From: Candidatus Megaera polyxenophila
GTDB lineage: Bacteria; Pseudomonadota; Alphaproteobacteria; Rickettsiales; Rickettsiaceae
Assembly (NCBI GenBank): GCA_037101405.1
Contig: AP017964.1
Coordinates: 744,001-808,000 of the forward strand
Direction: 5' to 3'
Length of the DNA: 64,000 nt
Shown here: positions 48,989 through 58,957 of the stretch, piece by piece
Position numbering within the stretch: position 1 is the first letter of the stretch
Layout: every line of letters starts with the position of its first letter
Notes under the pieces: generated by a model
Told to the model about the DNA's origin: nothing
The model's database searches: none
The model's input: the letters and a program-made list of their open reading frames with translations, nothing else
Program-made: the position numbers and the translations under genes

Positions 48989-49799
48989 TATCCTCAATTA
49001 TCTCATTGGGGAAATTTCTAAATTGACAAGCTTTATTAAACAGTGTGAAAAAGTTATCTGTAGTCTGTTTTGCACATTTTTCAAACGTTATCCCTTTTAA
49101 ATCAGCAATCGCTTCTGTAACATATTTTACATAAGAAGGCTCATTTATTTTACCTCTTTTAGGAACTGGTGCAAGATATGGGGAATCAGTTTCGACTAGA
49201 AGCCTATCCAAAGGCGTAAATTTAATAATATCTCTTAATTCATCAGCATTTTTAAAAGTGACAATTCCAGCAACTGAAATATAAAAACCAATATCTAGTA
49301 TTTTTCGAGCAAATCTCTCTGAAGCTGTAAAACAATGGATAAGGCCAGGAAAATTGTAAGTTTTTTTGTATGAAGCTATTATATCATAAGTATCGTCTTC
49401 AGCTTCTCTGGTATGAACTATAATTGGTAATTTGTTTTCACAAGAGGCTTTAATATGTTCTTCAAAAGATTGTTTCTGAAGTTTGTGCTGCGTAATATCT
49501 TTATTATAATAGTAATCTAACCCTGTTTCCCCTAACCCTATCACTCGATTATTTTTAGCAAGGCTAATTAGTTCCGAAGCACTTATTACTTCCCTTACTT
49601 CACTTGGATGGATTCCAACTGAAGCAAAGACATTTTTATAATTTTCTGCAATAGCCAAAATTTTAGGAAAATCTTCAAGTTTTGTACAGATTGTCTGCAT
49701 GTAATGTACATTCGATTCAAACGCACGTTTAATTATATTATCGTGTGAATCATGCCCTACGAGCATATCTAAATGGCAATGTGAATCTACCAGGACCAT
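48984..49799 (-). CDS. tatD: TatD-family metal-dependent deoxyribonuclease
   Basis: A 271-residue TIM-barrel metallohydrolase. Metal ligands are visible in VDSHCHLDM, GLGETGLDYYY, PIIVHTREAEDD, LIHCFTAS and LVETDSPYLAP. The family (TatD/YcfH) has 3'-5' exonuclease activity and roles in quality control. YcfH-type genes often follow metG, and here metG lies just upstream (10-bp gap, same strand), supporting the YcfH subgroup. Confidence 0.92.
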   Translation of the reverse strand: MVLVDSHCHLDMLVGHDSHDNIIKRAFESNVHYMQTICTKLEDFPKILAIAENYKNVFASVGIHPSEVREVISASELISLAKNNRVIGLGETGLDYYYNKDITQHKLQKQSFEEHIKASCENKLPIIVHTREAEDDTYDIIASYKKTYNFPGLIHCFTASERFARKILDIGFYISVAGIVTFKNADELRDIIKFTPLDRLLVETDSPYLAPVPKRGKINEPSYVKYVTEAIADLKGITFEKCAKQTTDNFFTLFNKACQFRNFPNEIIEDS

Positions 49800-49809
49800 A
49801 TTTTTGCTG

Positions 49810-51348
49810 CTAATTCCTTATTTCTAACCTTGGAAAAATCGGCAGCGGCTCGCTTATCCTAGTAGAAGGTTTAATGGCAAACTCTTGGGTTAAATGTCTA
49901 AAATCACGATTATCCTCTGGAACACTAAGTTGGTCTAAAATTTTTGCTGCTGAATCAGGTATAAACGGTTGTATTAAAATGCCAATATATCTAATCGTCT
50001 CAACAATTCTATACAAAACTTCATTCATTTTAGGAAGATCAGAATTCTTTAGAGCCCATGGTGCTTCCCGATCTATATAAATATTTGATTGTTCAGTTAT
50101 GTATATAATATGGTCAAGAACAGCATTAATGTTATAACTTTCCATTTGGATGATAGTATCCTTAACAATATCCTCTAATTGAACAAAAAACGAATCCTGA
50201 TACATGTTATCTATAAATCTTTTGGTAACATCTGGCATTTTTTGCCCGCAATTTTTAAAGATAAAAGAACAAGTACGCTGGATCAGATTACCAATTTTAT
50301 TAGAAAGTTCAGTATTGTTTCTTTGAACTAAATTATCGTGTGCATAATTCCCGTCATTACCAAATATAACTTCCCTCATCAGGAAATATCTTACCTGATC
50401 TTGACCAAAATTCTCAATAAGCTTAAACGGGTCAATAACGTTACCAAGAGATTTTGATATTTTTTGCCCCTCATTAGTCCACCAACCATGTGCAATAATT
50501 GATTTTGGTAAAGGAAGACCGGCGGCCATCAAAAAAGCCGGCCAATAAACGGCATGAAATCTTAAAATATCCTTACCTACAACATGGGCATCAGCTGGCC
50601 AGAATTTGCTGTAATTGCCTGTCTTATCGGGATAACCAAGAGCTGAGATATAATTCGTTAAAGCATCAAGCCATACATAAATAATATGCTTTTCATTCCC
50701 CGGAACAGGAATACCCCATTTAAAACTAGTTCTTGAAATTGATAAATCCATGAGACCGTTTTTTACAAAGCTTATCACTTCATTTCTTCTGGTTTTAGGT
50801 ATAATAAATTCAGGATTTGCGTCGTAAAATTCCAATAACTTATTCTGCCATTTCGATAAAGCAAAAAAATAACTAGGTTCTTCTAACCATTCAACTGGAG
50901 CTCCAGTTGGGGCGAAACCTTCAGGGGTTAATTCAGACTCATCATAAAATGCTTCATCCCGAACGGAATACCAACCAGAGTACTTGCCAAGATACACATC
51001 CCCGTTTTCGTATAATCTATTCCAAAAAGCCTTTACTCCTAACTTGTGCCTCTCTTCGGTAGTTCTAATAAAATCAGAATTTGCAATATTTAATGCCTGG
51101 AGCAAATTTCTAAAATTTATAGACATTTTATCAGTAAATTCCTGAGGAGAAAGGTCATTATTTAGAGCTGATTTTTCAACTTTTTGCCCATGCTCATCAG
51201 TACCACTTAAATACCAAACTTCTTTACCTGCCAATTTCATGAATCTAGCAATTACATCACACGCAAGGCTCGTATAAGCATGACCTATATGAGGAACATC
51301 GTTAACATAATATATAGGAGTTGTAATATAAAATCTGTTATTTGACAC
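49810..51348 (-). CDS. metG: Methionyl-tRNA synthetase
   Basis: A 512-residue class I synthetase of the short form without a C-terminal dimerisation domain. The HIGH motif is VPHIGHAYTSLACD and the KMSKS motif is KISKSLGNVIDP. The connective peptide lacks the paired Cys-rich zinc knuckles, as expected for this subclass. The C-terminal helical anticodon domain spans about 375-512. It is upstream of tatD in a two-gene unit. Confidence 0.95.
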   Translation of the reverse strand: MSNNRFYITTPIYYVNDVPHIGHAYTSLACDVIARFMKLAGKEVWYLSGTDEHGQKVEKSALNNDLSPQEFTDKMSINFRNLLQALNIANSDFIRTTEERHKLGVKAFWNRLYENGDVYLGKYSGWYSVRDEAFYDESELTPEGFAPTGAPVEWLEEPSYFFALSKWQNKLLEFYDANPEFIIPKTRRNEVISFVKNGLMDLSISRTSFKWGIPVPGNEKHIIYVWLDALTNYISALGYPDKTGNYSKFWPADAHVVGKDILRFHAVYWPAFLMAAGLPLPKSIIAHGWWTNEGQKISKSLGNVIDPFKLIENFGQDQVRYFLMREVIFGNDGNYAHDNLVQRNNTELSNKIGNLIQRTCSFIFKNCGQKMPDVTKRFIDNMYQDSFFVQLEDIVKDTIIQMESYNINAVLDHIIYITEQSNIYIDREAPWALKNSDLPKMNEVLYRIVETIRYIGILIQPFIPDSAAKILDQLSVPEDNRDFRHLTQEFAIKPSTRISEPLPIFPRLEIRN

Positions 51349-51422
51349 TTCTTTATCGTTTATTTGGATTAGAAACGCGTTAATGATAACTAAATTATGT
51401 TCTTTTTCAACAATTTTACCTA

Positions 51423-51821
51423 TTAACCTAGTACTTTAGATATCATTTCAACTAAATCAGATTGTGTATAAGGTTTATAAATTATTTGAACTGATTCGTC
51501 TGCCAAGTGCTTTTTCAATTCTTTTTCTTGGCACGGAATACCACTTTGAAAAACAAAAGGAATATTAGCTAGTTTTTTATCTTTCCTAAAAATTTTATAT
51601 ATTCCATAACCGCTTATATCTGGTAACATAATATCAGATAAAACTAAGCAAATACTATTTGCATATTTCTTGCCAAGGGAAATAGCTTCTTCAGCATTAT
51701 GGGCATTTATAACCTTGTATTTTGTAAAATTGGGGATTACAAGGTTAACTAAAGTATGGCAAATTTTCTCATCATCTACAAATAATATAGCATTTTTTTC
51801 TAAAGCAATTTCCTTGTTCAC
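51423..51821 (-). CDS. Stand-alone response regulator receiver protein
   Basis: A 132-residue CheY-like receiver domain and nothing else. The acidic pair is D16-D17 (LFVDDEK), the phospho-acceptor is D63 (VLSDIMLPDISG), the switch Ser is at about 93, and K116 is in YKPYTQ. There is no output domain, so it probably signals by protein contact or phosphorelay. A histidine kinase lies two genes upstream on the same strand, with the DUF2608 gene between. Confidence 0.88.
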   Translation of the reverse strand: MNKEIALEKNAILFVDDEKICHTLVNLVIPNFTKYKVINAHNAEEAISLGKKYANSICLVLSDIMLPDISGYGIYKIFRKDKKLANIPFVFQSGIPCQEKELKKHLADESVQIIYKPYTQSDLVEMISKVLG

Positions 51822-51869
51822 AACTTTCTCTCTGTAGAAATTATAATATGTCCATGCCCTCTCTGACTT

Positions 51870-52736
51870 TCAGTCGGGCTTTATATTTAGCCTAGCTTGT
51901 GCTTCATCGTCGCTCAACCATATATACTCTTGGGATAAAACCTGAAACTGTTTATCTGCTATATCCTGATTTAATACCTCATTTTTATCTTGGAGTTCAG
52001 TATAATGAATACCGAGGTAATTAATTTCATGATCTTTAAGTATATTTTGTACTGAAGTTAGATTTTTCAATCGATCATCGACAAAAATGATATTTTTGTA
52101 ATTTTTGTTTAATTGTTTTAAGAACCCTAAAAGCACCTTTCCTTTATCGGCTTTGTTCGTGAATATAACACGAAAGATGCATTCCGGAAACTCCCCTTTT
52201 AATAAATCACCATTATCTTTAAAATGATACCCAAGAGAGCTCAGGCGGGATAAATGAAGTTCTGCTTCATTCTGAACAATGCCATATTTTCCACTGCTGT
52301 TGGCCGTGAATCCGACAACAGCCATTTTTTTAGAATCAAGTTCATTAACAAAATTTGGCATGTCCAGAGATACCAACTCAACTTTACTAGAAGATAAAAT
52401 CTGGCTAATTAAATACTCAGCCATTGGCACTTTATCCTTACCAAGAGGGATCTCTTTTCCTTGAAAATCTTTAAATATAGCTTTGAAGTGTTTTGAACGA
52501 TAATTATTTTCTTCACCCGCATATCTCAATACTCTATCTCGCGGTACAAACAGCACATAATCCAAGTCAAATAAAACAAGAGTGTCTTTGCTCTCAAACT
52601 GAGAAGTGTATGTTTTAATATCATTAACTGAAGATGCTTGTACAATTTCAGCGCTTGCCTCAAAAGCAGAAAGGCCTATTAATACCATTAATCCAATCTT
52701 GATGCTCAATTTAATTTCGTTCAAATAATTTTTCAT
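51870..52736 (-). CDS. Exported DUF2608 HAD-like protein
   Basis: A 288-residue protein with an N-terminal signal peptide (LMVLIGLSAFEASA, cleavage near residue 29). HAD motif I is VLFDLDYVLFVP (D-x-D). A later segment, YKNIIFVDDRLKNL, supplies the acidic motif IV, and AVVGFTANSSG resembles motif II. DUF2608 proteins are found mainly in host-associated bacteria such as Legionella, Chlamydiae and Rickettsiales. Periplasmic or secreted phosphatase activity is plausible but unproven. It lies between a kinase and a response-regulator gene on the same strand. Confidence 0.82.
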   Translation of the reverse strand: MKNYLNEIKLSIKIGLMVLIGLSAFEASAEIVQASSVNDIKTYTSQFESKDTLVLFDLDYVLFVPRDRVLRYAGEENNYRSKHFKAIFKDFQGKEIPLGKDKVPMAEYLISQILSSSKVELVSLDMPNFVNELDSKKMAVVGFTANSSGKYGIVQNEAELHLSRLSSLGYHFKDNGDLLKGEFPECIFRVIFTNKADKGKVLLGFLKQLNKNYKNIIFVDDRLKNLTSVQNILKDHEINYLGIHYTELQDKNEVLNQDIADKQFQVLSQEYIWLSDDEAQARLNIKPD

Positions 52737-52799
52737 CCTTATACAATTTTCTTGAATATTGTAAGATTCACTTGTGTTAATTTATAAGGCTCAAGCTTT

Positions 52800-53510
52800 C
52801 TATTTTGATAAAGAAAAACTTACACTTGTACCACCTGTCTCATTATTCTTTGCCCAAATTTCCCCGCCATGTGCAACAACAATTTCCTTGCATATAGCAA
52901 GACCCAATCCAGAACCTTTAAGTGATTCATTAATGTTTGATCCTTGCTTAAATGCCTCAAATATACTTCCTAATTCTTTCGATGGTATTCCTACGCCATC
53001 ATCAATGACTGAAATAACCATGTTTTTACTATCCACAGTTTTTTCTGAATTAATCTTAACTTTAATATTTTTTGCACGAGAATGCTTTATTGCATTACTT
53101 ATTAAATTAGACACTAATTGCTTTATCCAAAATTGATCAATACTAATTTTTATTTCTTTATCTACGCACTCCAAAAATAGGTTTACTGCATTCTTATCAG
53201 TAATAAAAAGATTATTTCTTTCCACTGCATCTTGAATAACCTTTATTATATCGGCTTTTTCAAAATGAAAATTTATATTATTATCGCTAAAATTAGCTAG
53301 TTGAAATAATTTCTCTACAATATCTTCAAGAGAACAAGCAGATTCAAATATATCATCCATGCATGATTTTTTGGTTTTTTCATCCAGTTTTTCCCAGTTG
53401 TTACGAAGATACTCAGCAAGTCCTTTGATCCCATGGACCGGTGTTCTTAATTCATGGCTAACTTTAGAAAAGAGCGAGGTGCTATTAAAAATTTTCTTAA
53501 AATCTTGCAT
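52800..53510 (-). CDS. Soluble histidine kinase core without sensor domain
   Basis: A 236-residue kinase consisting only of a HisKA domain (His19 in VSHELRTPVHGIKGL) and a HATPase domain. The ATPase has N box QLVSNLISNAIKHS, G1 DDGVGIPSKELG and G2 GSGLGLAICKEI. No TM segment, PAS or HAMP domain is present, so input must come from another protein. The frame is complete from the ATG at 53510, with about 230 bp of non-coding DNA upstream, so truncation is not obvious. It is the first gene of the kinase / DUF2608 / receiver group. Confidence 0.9.
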   Translation of the reverse strand: MQDFKKIFNSTSLFSKVSHELRTPVHGIKGLAEYLRNNWEKLDEKTKKSCMDDIFESACSLEDIVEKLFQLANFSDNNINFHFEKADIIKVIQDAVERNNLFITDKNAVNLFLECVDKEIKISIDQFWIKQLVSNLISNAIKHSRAKNIKVKINSEKTVDSKNMVISVIDDGVGIPSKELGSIFEAFKQGSNINESLKGSGLGLAICKEIVVAHGGEIWAKNNETGGTSVSFSLSK

Positions 53511-53738
53511 AAATTAAGATTAAATTTATTTTGGAAAATAACTAAAGGTAGTGAATCGTAACATACTTAATTTTTACTGTCTATTTTTTATTTTGCCTTA
53601 AATTGAATACAAATCAGTAATTTTGTTATTATATTTAACATAAAATTGAAAGCTTAACCATAACTGGTACTAGACTTAATTTTAATAAGCAATTATACTT
53701 GCTATCTGCATAATAAAATAAATGTTTTACTAAGTAAA

Positions 53739-54530
53739 ATGTCCGTGAAAATTCATAAAGAAAACGATTTTATTAAAATGCGAGCAGCTGGAAAATTAGC
53801 TGCGCAAACTCTTGATTATATTACAGATTATGTAAAACCTGGAGTGACCACAAATTATCTTGACAATTTATGCCATGAATTTATCACTTCGAATGGCGGC
53901 ATACCAGCACCTCTTAACTACAAAGGCTTTCCTAAATCAATATGCACTTCAGTAAATCACGTAGTGTGCCACGGCATACCTTCGGATAAAAAATTGAAAA
54001 TAGGTGATATACTTAATATCGATGTAACAGTAATATTAGACGACTGGCATGGAGATACCAGCAGAATGTTTTATGTCGGGGAGGTAGCTATTAAACCAAA
54101 AAGACTTATTCAAATTACTTACGAAGCTATGATGATTGGTATAGAAATGATAAAACCGGGAGTAAAACTTGGAGATATCGGTCATGCCATTCAAAAACAT
54201 GTTGAAAAACATAATTATTCAGTAGTAAGGGATTATACTGGCCACGGTATTGGTAAGATATTTCACGATGAACCAACAGTCCTTCATTACGGCAAACCTG
54301 ATACAGGACTTACGTTGAAAGAAGGGATGTTTTTTACTGTTGAACCTATGGTAAATGCTGGCAGCTATGAAACTATTTTAAGCAAAATAGATGGCTGGAC
54401 CGTAACTACACGGGATAAATCTTTATCTGCACAATTTGAGCATACCGTTGGAGTAACTGATAGCGGAGTGGAAATTTTCACACTTTCAGAGAAAAATTTA
54501 CTATACCCCCCATATGCAAACACCAAATGA
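53739..54530 (+). CDS. map: Methionine aminopeptidase, type I
   Basis: A 263-residue pita-bread metallopeptidase. Metal ligands are visible in LNIDVTVILDDWHGDTSRMF (two Asp), YTGHGIGKIFHDEP (His), MFFTVEPMVNAG (Glu) and SAQFEHTVGVT (Glu). CTSVNHVVCHGIP is the type I signature. It removes N-terminal methionine from nascent proteins, downstream of deformylase. It overlaps radC by 17 bp. Confidence 0.96.
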   Translation: MSVKIHKENDFIKMRAAGKLAAQTLDYITDYVKPGVTTNYLDNLCHEFITSNGGIPAPLNYKGFPKSICTSVNHVVCHGIPSDKKLKIGDILNIDVTVILDDWHGDTSRMFYVGEVAIKPKRLIQITYEAMMIGIEMIKPGVKLGDIGHAIQKHVEKHNYSVVRDYTGHGIGKIFHDEPTVLHYGKPDTGLTLKEGMFFTVEPMVNAGSYETILSKIDGWTVTTRDKSLSAQFEHTVGVTDSGVEIFTLSEKNLLYPPYANTK

Positions 54531-55206
54531 GAATTTGCCGCATTATGTTGGGCATAGGAAGCGTCAGAAGGATAAGTTTCTTAAAAATCCTCCGAATAGC
54601 TTTAGCGATTATGAACTGATCGAGTTAATGCTTTTTCAATCAATTCCTAGAAAAGATGTAAAGCCCCTGGCGAAAGAGCTATTAAATAAATTTGGTAATT
54701 TAAATAATTTAATTAACACAAGCAGACAAAAACTATCTGAAGTTAAAGGGGTAAACCAAAACTTTTTCATAAGCCTACAGATAATTAAAGAACTAATGAA
54801 TAGAGTTCTTATAAACCAAGTTATGAATCGGAATATTATTGGCTCATGGGGTGCTTTACTTGAATATTTAAAATTTAATATGGGTAACTTACAGATCGAA
54901 CAATTCCGTATTTTATTCCTAAATAAGAAAAATAGCTTGATAGCTGATGAAATAATGGCAACCGGTACTATTGATCAAACACCTGTTTACCCAAGAGAAA
55001 TAATAAAAAGAATTTTGGTTCACAAGGCCGGAGCAATTATTCTGGTTCATAATCATCCAAGCGGCAGCGCAAAACCTTCTACCTCAGATATTGAATTGAC
55101 AGTACAAATAGTTAATGCTTGTAAGACCGTAAATGTAAGTGTACATGATCATGTAATTATCGGCAGGGGTGAGTATTACAGTTTCAAAACAAATATGTTA
55201 TTATGA
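54514..55206 (+). CDS. radC: RadC / MPN-JAMM domain protein
   Basis: A 230-residue RadC-family protein. The N-terminal helix-hairpin-helix region spans about 25-90 (FSDYELIELMLF). The C-terminal JAMM metal motif is VHNHPSGSAKPSTSDIELT, with a preceding catalytic Glu region. The DNA-repair role once proposed is doubtful and true function is unknown. It starts within the last 17 bp of map and its stop overlaps the next gene (ATGA). Confidence 0.92.
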   Translation: MQTPNENLPHYVGHRKRQKDKFLKNPPNSFSDYELIELMLFQSIPRKDVKPLAKELLNKFGNLNNLINTSRQKLSEVKGVNQNFFISLQIIKELMNRVLINQVMNRNIIGSWGALLEYLKFNMGNLQIEQFRILFLNKKNSLIADEIMATGTIDQTPVYPREIIKRILVHKAGAIILVHNHPSGSAKPSTSDIELTVQIVNACKTVNVSVHDHVIIGRGEYYSFKTNMLL

Positions 55207-56204
55207 ATTACCTCTTTTGGCTTCCAATACTTATTTTATCATCCTTTTTATCATCAATAATTCTGGTAAAATGTTTGATAGCCATTATGTCCAAATTTAA
55301 TATTGTTGATAAACCAAGCGATAGAAGGGTTCATTCCAAGACTACTCCAAGAGGAGGTGGGCTAGCATTAGTAATAATATTTTGTTTATTATTACCGACG
55401 TTTGAATATGTTTGTTTAGGAGAATTATATAATTCTGGCAAGATTATCTTAATATTTGCTCCGATTGCCCTGATTTCATTCTTAGATGATATAGTGGAAG
55501 TACCGGTATTATTCCGATTATTGATCCATACAATATGTTCTGTTTTAGCCGTTATGTGGCTTATTCACCCACATAAAATATTACACAGTGAGTTATCACT
55601 GCATGTAGATTTGATCATCGGATCTTTTGCGTTGTTAACTTTTCTCAATGTCTATAATTTCCTTGATGGAATTGATGGAATAACAGTTTCCGAGTCTATC
55701 CATCTTTCTCTAGTAATACTAATTCTTTGCTTTATCAAATATGACATTATTCCAAACGTATGGACAATTATTACTGTAGCTTCTATAATTCTCGGGTGGT
55801 CATGCGGTTTTATTTTATTTAACTGGCAACCGGCCAGTATTTTTATTGGCGATGTAGGAAGCATCAGTCTTGGTTTTATACTCGGTATTTGTTTATTAAC
55901 TGTTGCTTCTGGGAGCGACAGGCTATTTGCTGCTTGCGTTATATCATCTTTGTATTATATCGCCGATGGGGGGTTAACCTTATTAATTAGATTAGTAAAA
56001 AGAGAAAAAATCTGGCAACCACACTTACAGCACTTTTTCCAAAAAGCTGTAAAAAAAGGTCTCAGCCATAAAGTAGTTGTCCTAAGAATAATAAAATGTA
56101 ATTTTATTCTTATGCTACTTTCAATAGGATCCTTATTTTATCCTGTTATTTGCATTATCCTCGGTATATTAACCGTAGGGGTTACTCTAATTAGGTCCGT
56201 ATAA
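55203..56204 (+). CDS. WecA/TagO-like undecaprenyl-phosphate sugar-1-P transferase
   Basis: A 333-residue polytopic PNPT-family protein (glycosyltransferase family 4 in older naming) with about ten TM segments. Motifs are RRVHSKTTPRGGG, ISFLDDIVEVP, YNFLDGIDGI and ASIFIGDVGSISLG. The substrate-specific loop between TM9 and TM10 contains WQPHLQHFFQKAV, with the HxH-type motif of WecA-like rather than MraY enzymes. It would initiate lipid-linked glycan synthesis, possibly for the glycan exported by Wzm/Wzt at the other end of the window. Its start overlaps radC by 4 bp. Confidence 0.85.
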   Translation: MNYLFWLPILILSSFLSSIILVKCLIAIMSKFNIVDKPSDRRVHSKTTPRGGGLALVIIFCLLLPTFEYVCLGELYNSGKIILIFAPIALISFLDDIVEVPVLFRLLIHTICSVLAVMWLIHPHKILHSELSLHVDLIIGSFALLTFLNVYNFLDGIDGITVSESIHLSLVILILCFIKYDIIPNVWTIITVASIILGWSCGFILFNWQPASIFIGDVGSISLGFILGICLLTVASGSDRLFAACVISSLYYIADGGLTLLIRLVKREKIWQPHLQHFFQKAVKKGLSHKVVVLRIIKCNFILMLLSIGSLFYPVICIILGILTVGVTLIRSV

Positions 56205-56205
56205 T

Positions 56206-56514
56206 ATGAAACCCATAATTGAGAATGTTAATAAAATTATTTATAAAATTTACAAAAACAAAAACCCAGTACTAGCTGAGATAATTATTAATTGGCAAAA
56301 AATAGTTGGAGCAAAATATAGTCACAATACCTTACCACTAAAGATTAGCACTACAAAAGACAAAAAACAGAAAATTAATATCTTAATGGTAGAAGTTAAT
56401 AATGCTGCTACCTCAGTAGAAATAGCTTTTCAACAAGAAATTATTATTGAAAGACTAGCTGTTTATATGGGGTATAAAGCAATAAACAAGATCAGAACTA
56501 TTGTAAAAATATAA
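56206..56514 (+). CDS. DUF721 / DciA-like protein
   Basis: A 102-residue basic protein of the DUF721 family. The central INWQKIVGAKYSHNTLPLKI and VEVNNAATSVEIAFQQEIIIERL match the KH-like fold of DciA N-terminal domains. DciA helps load the DnaB helicase in bacteria without DnaC. It lies 1 bp after the WecA-like gene and 5 bp before cyaY. Confidence 0.75.
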   Translation: MKPIIENVNKIIYKIYKNKNPVLAEIIINWQKIVGAKYSHNTLPLKISTTKDKKQKINILMVEVNNAATSVEIAFQQEIIIERLAVYMGYKAINKIRTIVKI

Positions 56515-56519
56515 TTACC

Positions 56520-56831
56520 ATGATAAACGATAAAGACTTCGCAAAAGAAGTAACTAGAATAATTAACCTTATTGCAAAAACAATTGAGGATAATGATATA
56601 ACAGGAAATATAGATGTTGATGTTAATGGAGATATATTGAATATTACTACGCAATCTGGTATATTTGTTCTCAATAAGCAAGCATCGGTAAAAGAAATCT
56701 GGCTTTCTTCACCGGTTAGCGGTCCTTACCACTTCTTACATGATGGTAAATCATGGAAATCCAAATCAGGAAAAGAGTTGTTTAGTGTTTTATCTAAAGA
56801 TTTAGATATTCAGATTAAGGATTTATTATGA
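56520..56831 (+). CDS. cyaY: Frataxin homologue CyaY
   Basis: A 103-residue frataxin-fold protein. The acidic first helix (INDKDFAKEVTRIINLIAKTIED) is followed by strands with VDVNGDILNITTQSGIFVLNKQ and the conserved KEIWLSSPVSGPYHFL. Frataxins bind iron and regulate Fe-S cluster assembly. It is in a tight plus-strand operon, overlapping the downstream ABC gene by 4 bp (ATGA). Confidence 0.9.
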   Translation: MINDKDFAKEVTRIINLIAKTIEDNDITGNIDVDVNGDILNITTQSGIFVLNKQASVKEIWLSSPVSGPYHFLHDGKSWKSKSGKELFSVLSKDLDIQIKDLL

Positions 56832-58576
56832 ATAATAACGTCAAAATATTATTAGGATACTTAAAAAATCATAAATTCAATTTAATAATAGTATTTTGTT
56901 CATTATTTACAGTTGCCCTTTCATTACTCGGTGTAGGAACAGTTTTTAGGCATTTAGTAGATAATGGGTTAAGTAGCAACCAACTTAATTCAATTAACAA
57001 TTCAATTTTTTTAACATCAGGGCTAATTGCTATATTCGCAATTGGTAGCTTTTTCCGTTCGTATTTCATTAATATTGTAGCAGAGAAAATTACTTCTCAA
57101 ATCAGAGCAGATAGTTATGCAGATCTACTTCAGCTTGAAATAGCCGCATTTGAAGAATTAAAAATCGGGGACATTATTTCAAGGCTTGGTTCAGATCTTG
57201 AGTCAGTAGGAACTCTAATTACTAATTTCTTATCCTTTTTTATTCGCAATTCTATAATGCTATCTGGGGCAATTATTTTGATGTTTTTACAAAGTGCTAA
57301 ATTATCAATGTTAGTTATTTTTACTGTGCCACTTCTGCTTATGCCTCTTTTACATTTAAGTAAACATATAAGAAGTATTTCTAGAAAGGTAATGGCAGAA
57401 AAAGCTGATTTATCATCTTTTATAGAAGAAAGTTTTTCAGCTATTAGAACTTTATACGCCTTTAATCAACAACCTCATAATTTAAAGAGATTTAATGAAA
57501 AAATTGCTACCTACGTTAAACATTCCAGTAAAAGGCTTAAGTTAAGGTCCTTATTTTTTGCCCTAGCTATAGCTGCTATAGCTGGATCTATAACTATGGT
57601 AATATGGATAGGCAGTCTTGACATAATCAATGGCAAAATGACTTCAGGCCAGATGATATCATTTATTTATTACGCCATGATGGTTGGGATGAGTGCTGGA
57701 GGTATAGCAGAATTATTTAGTGAGATACAAGGTCCTCTTGCCGCTCTTGGTAGGGTTTTTAATCTAAGGTCAAATACTAAAGCTTTCACTAATCAGCATG
57801 TAGTTACTAGACATCATGAAAAATTTGAAAATGTTTTCCAGAATTATGATATTTCTTTTGAAAATGTAAATTTTTCTTACCCCTCAAGGAAAGATATACT
57901 CACCCTTAATAATATTAGCTTTAATGTAAAACATAACCAATTTACTGCTATAGTCGGTAAATCAGGTTCAGGTAAAAGCACCATAATGCAATTATTACTC
58001 AATTTTTACAGTCATCAGGCTGGAAAAATCAAAATAGCCGGCCGTGATATAAGTTCTTATGACCGAGATTATTTAAGAGAAATAATAGCCTATACCCCTC
58101 AAGAGCCTGATATTTTTTCTGGAACAATCAGATATAATATTATGTTTTCTAATCCTGATGCCAAAGAAGAGGATTTCCAGCAAGTAGTACATTTATGCGG
58201 TATCGATAAGTTTGCTAATAATTTACCAGCTGGCCTTGACACTGAAATCGGTGAAAAAGGAGTTAGAATATCGGGTGGACAAAAACAGAGAATCGCAATT
58301 GCAAGAGCACTTCTTTATCAACCTGAGATATTACTTCTTGATGAGGCAACAAGTGCTCTTGACAACGAAAGTGAGCAAGAAATATTAGATAACATCAAGA
58401 AGATTATGTATGGTAAAACTGTTATATCAATAGCTCACCGAATTACTTCTATTCAGGATTTCGATAATATTTTAGTTATAGATCAAGGAAAATTAGCGAG
58501 TAGTGGTACACATAAAGAACTGATAGAAAGTTGTGAAATTTATAATATTTTATACAAAAAATCTCTAGCAAATTAG
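56828..58576 (+). CDS. ABC exporter with fused permease and ATPase, MsbA-like
   Basis: A 582-residue half-transporter. Residues 1-315 hold six TM segments (ABC type-1 fold), and residues about 340-582 the ATPase with GKSGSGKST, RISGGQKQRIAIARAL, ILLLDEATSALDNE and the switch His in ISIAHRI. Closest layout is MsbA/LmrA/ATM-type exporters. MsbA flips lipid A-core, which would fit the LPS genes here. Its position beside cyaY also makes an Atm1-like role in Fe-S metabolism conceivable, so I leave the symbol blank. Confidence 0.88.
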   Translation: MNNNVKILLGYLKNHKFNLIIVFCSLFTVALSLLGVGTVFRHLVDNGLSSNQLNSINNSIFLTSGLIAIFAIGSFFRSYFINIVAEKITSQIRADSYADLLQLEIAAFEELKIGDIISRLGSDLESVGTLITNFLSFFIRNSIMLSGAIILMFLQSAKLSMLVIFTVPLLLMPLLHLSKHIRSISRKVMAEKADLSSFIEESFSAIRTLYAFNQQPHNLKRFNEKIATYVKHSSKRLKLRSLFFALAIAAIAGSITMVIWIGSLDIINGKMTSGQMISFIYYAMMVGMSAGGIAELFSEIQGPLAALGRVFNLRSNTKAFTNQHVVTRHHEKFENVFQNYDISFENVNFSYPSRKDILTLNNISFNVKHNQFTAIVGKSGSGKSTIMQLLLNFYSHQAGKIKIAGRDISSYDRDYLREIIAYTPQEPDIFSGTIRYNIMFSNPDAKEEDFQQVVHLCGIDKFANNLPAGLDTEIGEKGVRISGGQKQRIAIARALLYQPEILLLDEATSALDNESEQEILDNIKKIMYGKTVISIAHRITSIQDFDNILVIDQGKLASSGTHKELIESCEIYNILYKKSLAN

Positions 58577-58957
58577 TTTAGGGTGCTACCTTTGTTCTTA
58601 GGAATTTTAAAATTTTGCATTTGCCCTTAAACTTTTAGAGAAGGCTTTGTACTTGCGCCTAATGCCCTAGCACTTAAAAAGTATAATTATCTGATTTCAA
58701 CGCTACCATTACTTTCTCCTTCTCCAATCAGATAGCTGTTATATTCGCTATTTTCATCTAATGGAACTTCTGCAAAAATTGACCCCGGTTCATTTTCAAT
58801 CTCTTCCTCTAAACTCTTCATAACTTTTGAAGGTTTAGCTACTTCATTTTTGCTTTCATCTCTTTCTTTTCTAGCATAATTCTTACCCCTATCTAAGGTG
58901 GCCCAATTTGTCTAGACTAAAAATCAGAAATTATGAGATATAATTTGCGTTATAATT

